Below, in pieces: positions 5,395 through 5,851 of a stretch of DNA of 5,851 nucleotides; within the stretch, counting starts at the first letter, position 1; every line of letters begins with the position of its first letter. This stretch comes from an uncultured Clostridia bacterium (GTDB lineage Bacteria; Bacillota; Clostridia; Oscillospirales; Ruminococcaceae): assembly GCA_945947715.1 (NCBI GenBank), contig CAMEYZ010000139.1:1-5851 (forward strand). Direction: 5' to 3'. Under the pieces are notes generated by a model. The model was given only the letters and a program-made list of their open reading frames with translations. It searched no databases and was not told the origin of the DNA. The translations under genes were made by a program, and so were the position numbers.

Positions 5395-5851
5395 TCAGGA
5401 ATATTTTTTTCCGATATGCTCAGCATATGCCTTCATCTTTTTTCGCAGTGATGCAGGCTCGAGTATCTCGCAGTCCTCACAGTATTCCAGCGCCCACATA
5501 AGTACGCCCTGAGGAGCTGTATTCTTTGTTTCAAACCAGATATCATCGCCATGAATTGCCAGCACCTTAATGTCAAATCCAAAGGTGTCTATAACATTAT
5601 TGAGTATAGAATTGCTGCATTTGATGACTATCCTATCACAGCGCTCGTCGGTGGCATGCATGACCGGATTATGGGTTCTGTACAGCTTTGGGTCAAACTG
5701 ATTATTTCTGATATATCTCTGATCATGATACTCTTCGGCAGGCTCATCAAGACATTTCACATTCTGCATCCTGTCCACACGATAATTATTATAATGATAC
5801 TTTGAATCCTTATAATAATATGTTATAAGATAATAATATCCGTTGGACCAT
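5395..5851 (-). CDS. WYL-domain transcriptional regulator, C-terminal part (5' end beyond the window)
   Basis: The frame is open from the right edge to a TGA at 5397-5395, giving 151 residues. The internal ATG at 5778 is not the start, because coding similarity continues upstream of it. The visible part begins with NGYYYLIT, the position of the Trp-Tyr-Leu motif that names the WYL domain, with Tyr in place of Trp. It is followed by YRVDRM, matching the family's conserved R-x-D-R segment. The last 80 or so residues (CDRIVIKC to LRKKMKAYAEHI) resemble the WYL C-terminal extension, with ALEYCEDCEILEPASLRKK as its typical ending. Such proteins usually carry an N-terminal winged helix-turn-helix and total about 300 residues, so roughly half should be missing. 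WYL regulators bind nucleic acid or nucleotide ligands and often control neighbouring genes, including defence systems. A strong terminator follows. Confidence 0.8.
   Translation of the reverse strand, partial: WSNGYYYLITYYYKDSKYHYNNYRVDRMQNVKCLDEPAEEYHDQRYIRNNQFDPKLYRTHNPVMHATDERCDRIVIKCSNSILNNVIDTFGFDIKVLAIHGDDIWFETKNTAPQGVLMWALEYCEDCEILEPASLRKKMKAYAEHIGKKYS

Noticed and set aside
5066..5512. Plus-strand open frame of 148 codons
   Set aside because: It runs antisense through the ATPase start, across the promoter gap and a strong terminator into the WYL gene. It has no ribosome binding site, and its product is low-complexity and unlike any family I recognise.

Overview
The window looks like chromosomal DNA of a low- to mid-GC Gram-positive anaerobe of the Clostridia, most plausibly a Ruminococcus-like member of the Oscillospiraceae. 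Support comes from strong AGGAGG-type ribosome binding sites, AT-rich intergenic regions, U-tracted intrinsic terminators, a TTG start behind a good Shine-Dalgarno, and the gene families present. The genus is an inference from general character, not from a marker gene.

Layout, left to right. Positions 1 to about 125 look like the left end of an IS200/IS605-type insertion sequence. Its transposase would lie off the left edge on the minus strand; visible here are its probable promoter, an AGGAGG ribosome binding site, an 11-bp inverted repeat that can hide that site, and a subterminal hairpin. An AT-rich gene-free stretch follows (about 126 to 465), ending in a promoter-like sequence with a palindrome next to its -35 box. 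A complete 662-residue membrane chemoreceptor gene (466-2454, +) follows and is closed by a strong intrinsic terminator.

Convergent to it on the minus strand is a compact two-gene operon: a MoxR-type AAA+ ATPase (5232-3997), then, 13 bases on, a protein combining a DUF2201-type metallopeptidase-like region with a VWA domain (3983-2616). ATPase plus VWA/MIDAS partner is a recurrent chaperone-like pairing. The VWA domain keeps its metal-binding motif, but the zinc-peptidase motif HExxH has become HSVLH, losing the catalytic glutamate.

Upstream, also on the minus strand, is the C-terminal part of a WYL-domain transcriptional regulator (5851-5395, running off the right edge) with its own near-perfect terminator. 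The ATPase operon therefore probably starts from its own promoter in the 5233-5353 gap, where two short palindromes may be operators. Whether the WYL protein controls the operon is an open, testable idea. The chemoreceptor appears functionally unrelated to the operon.
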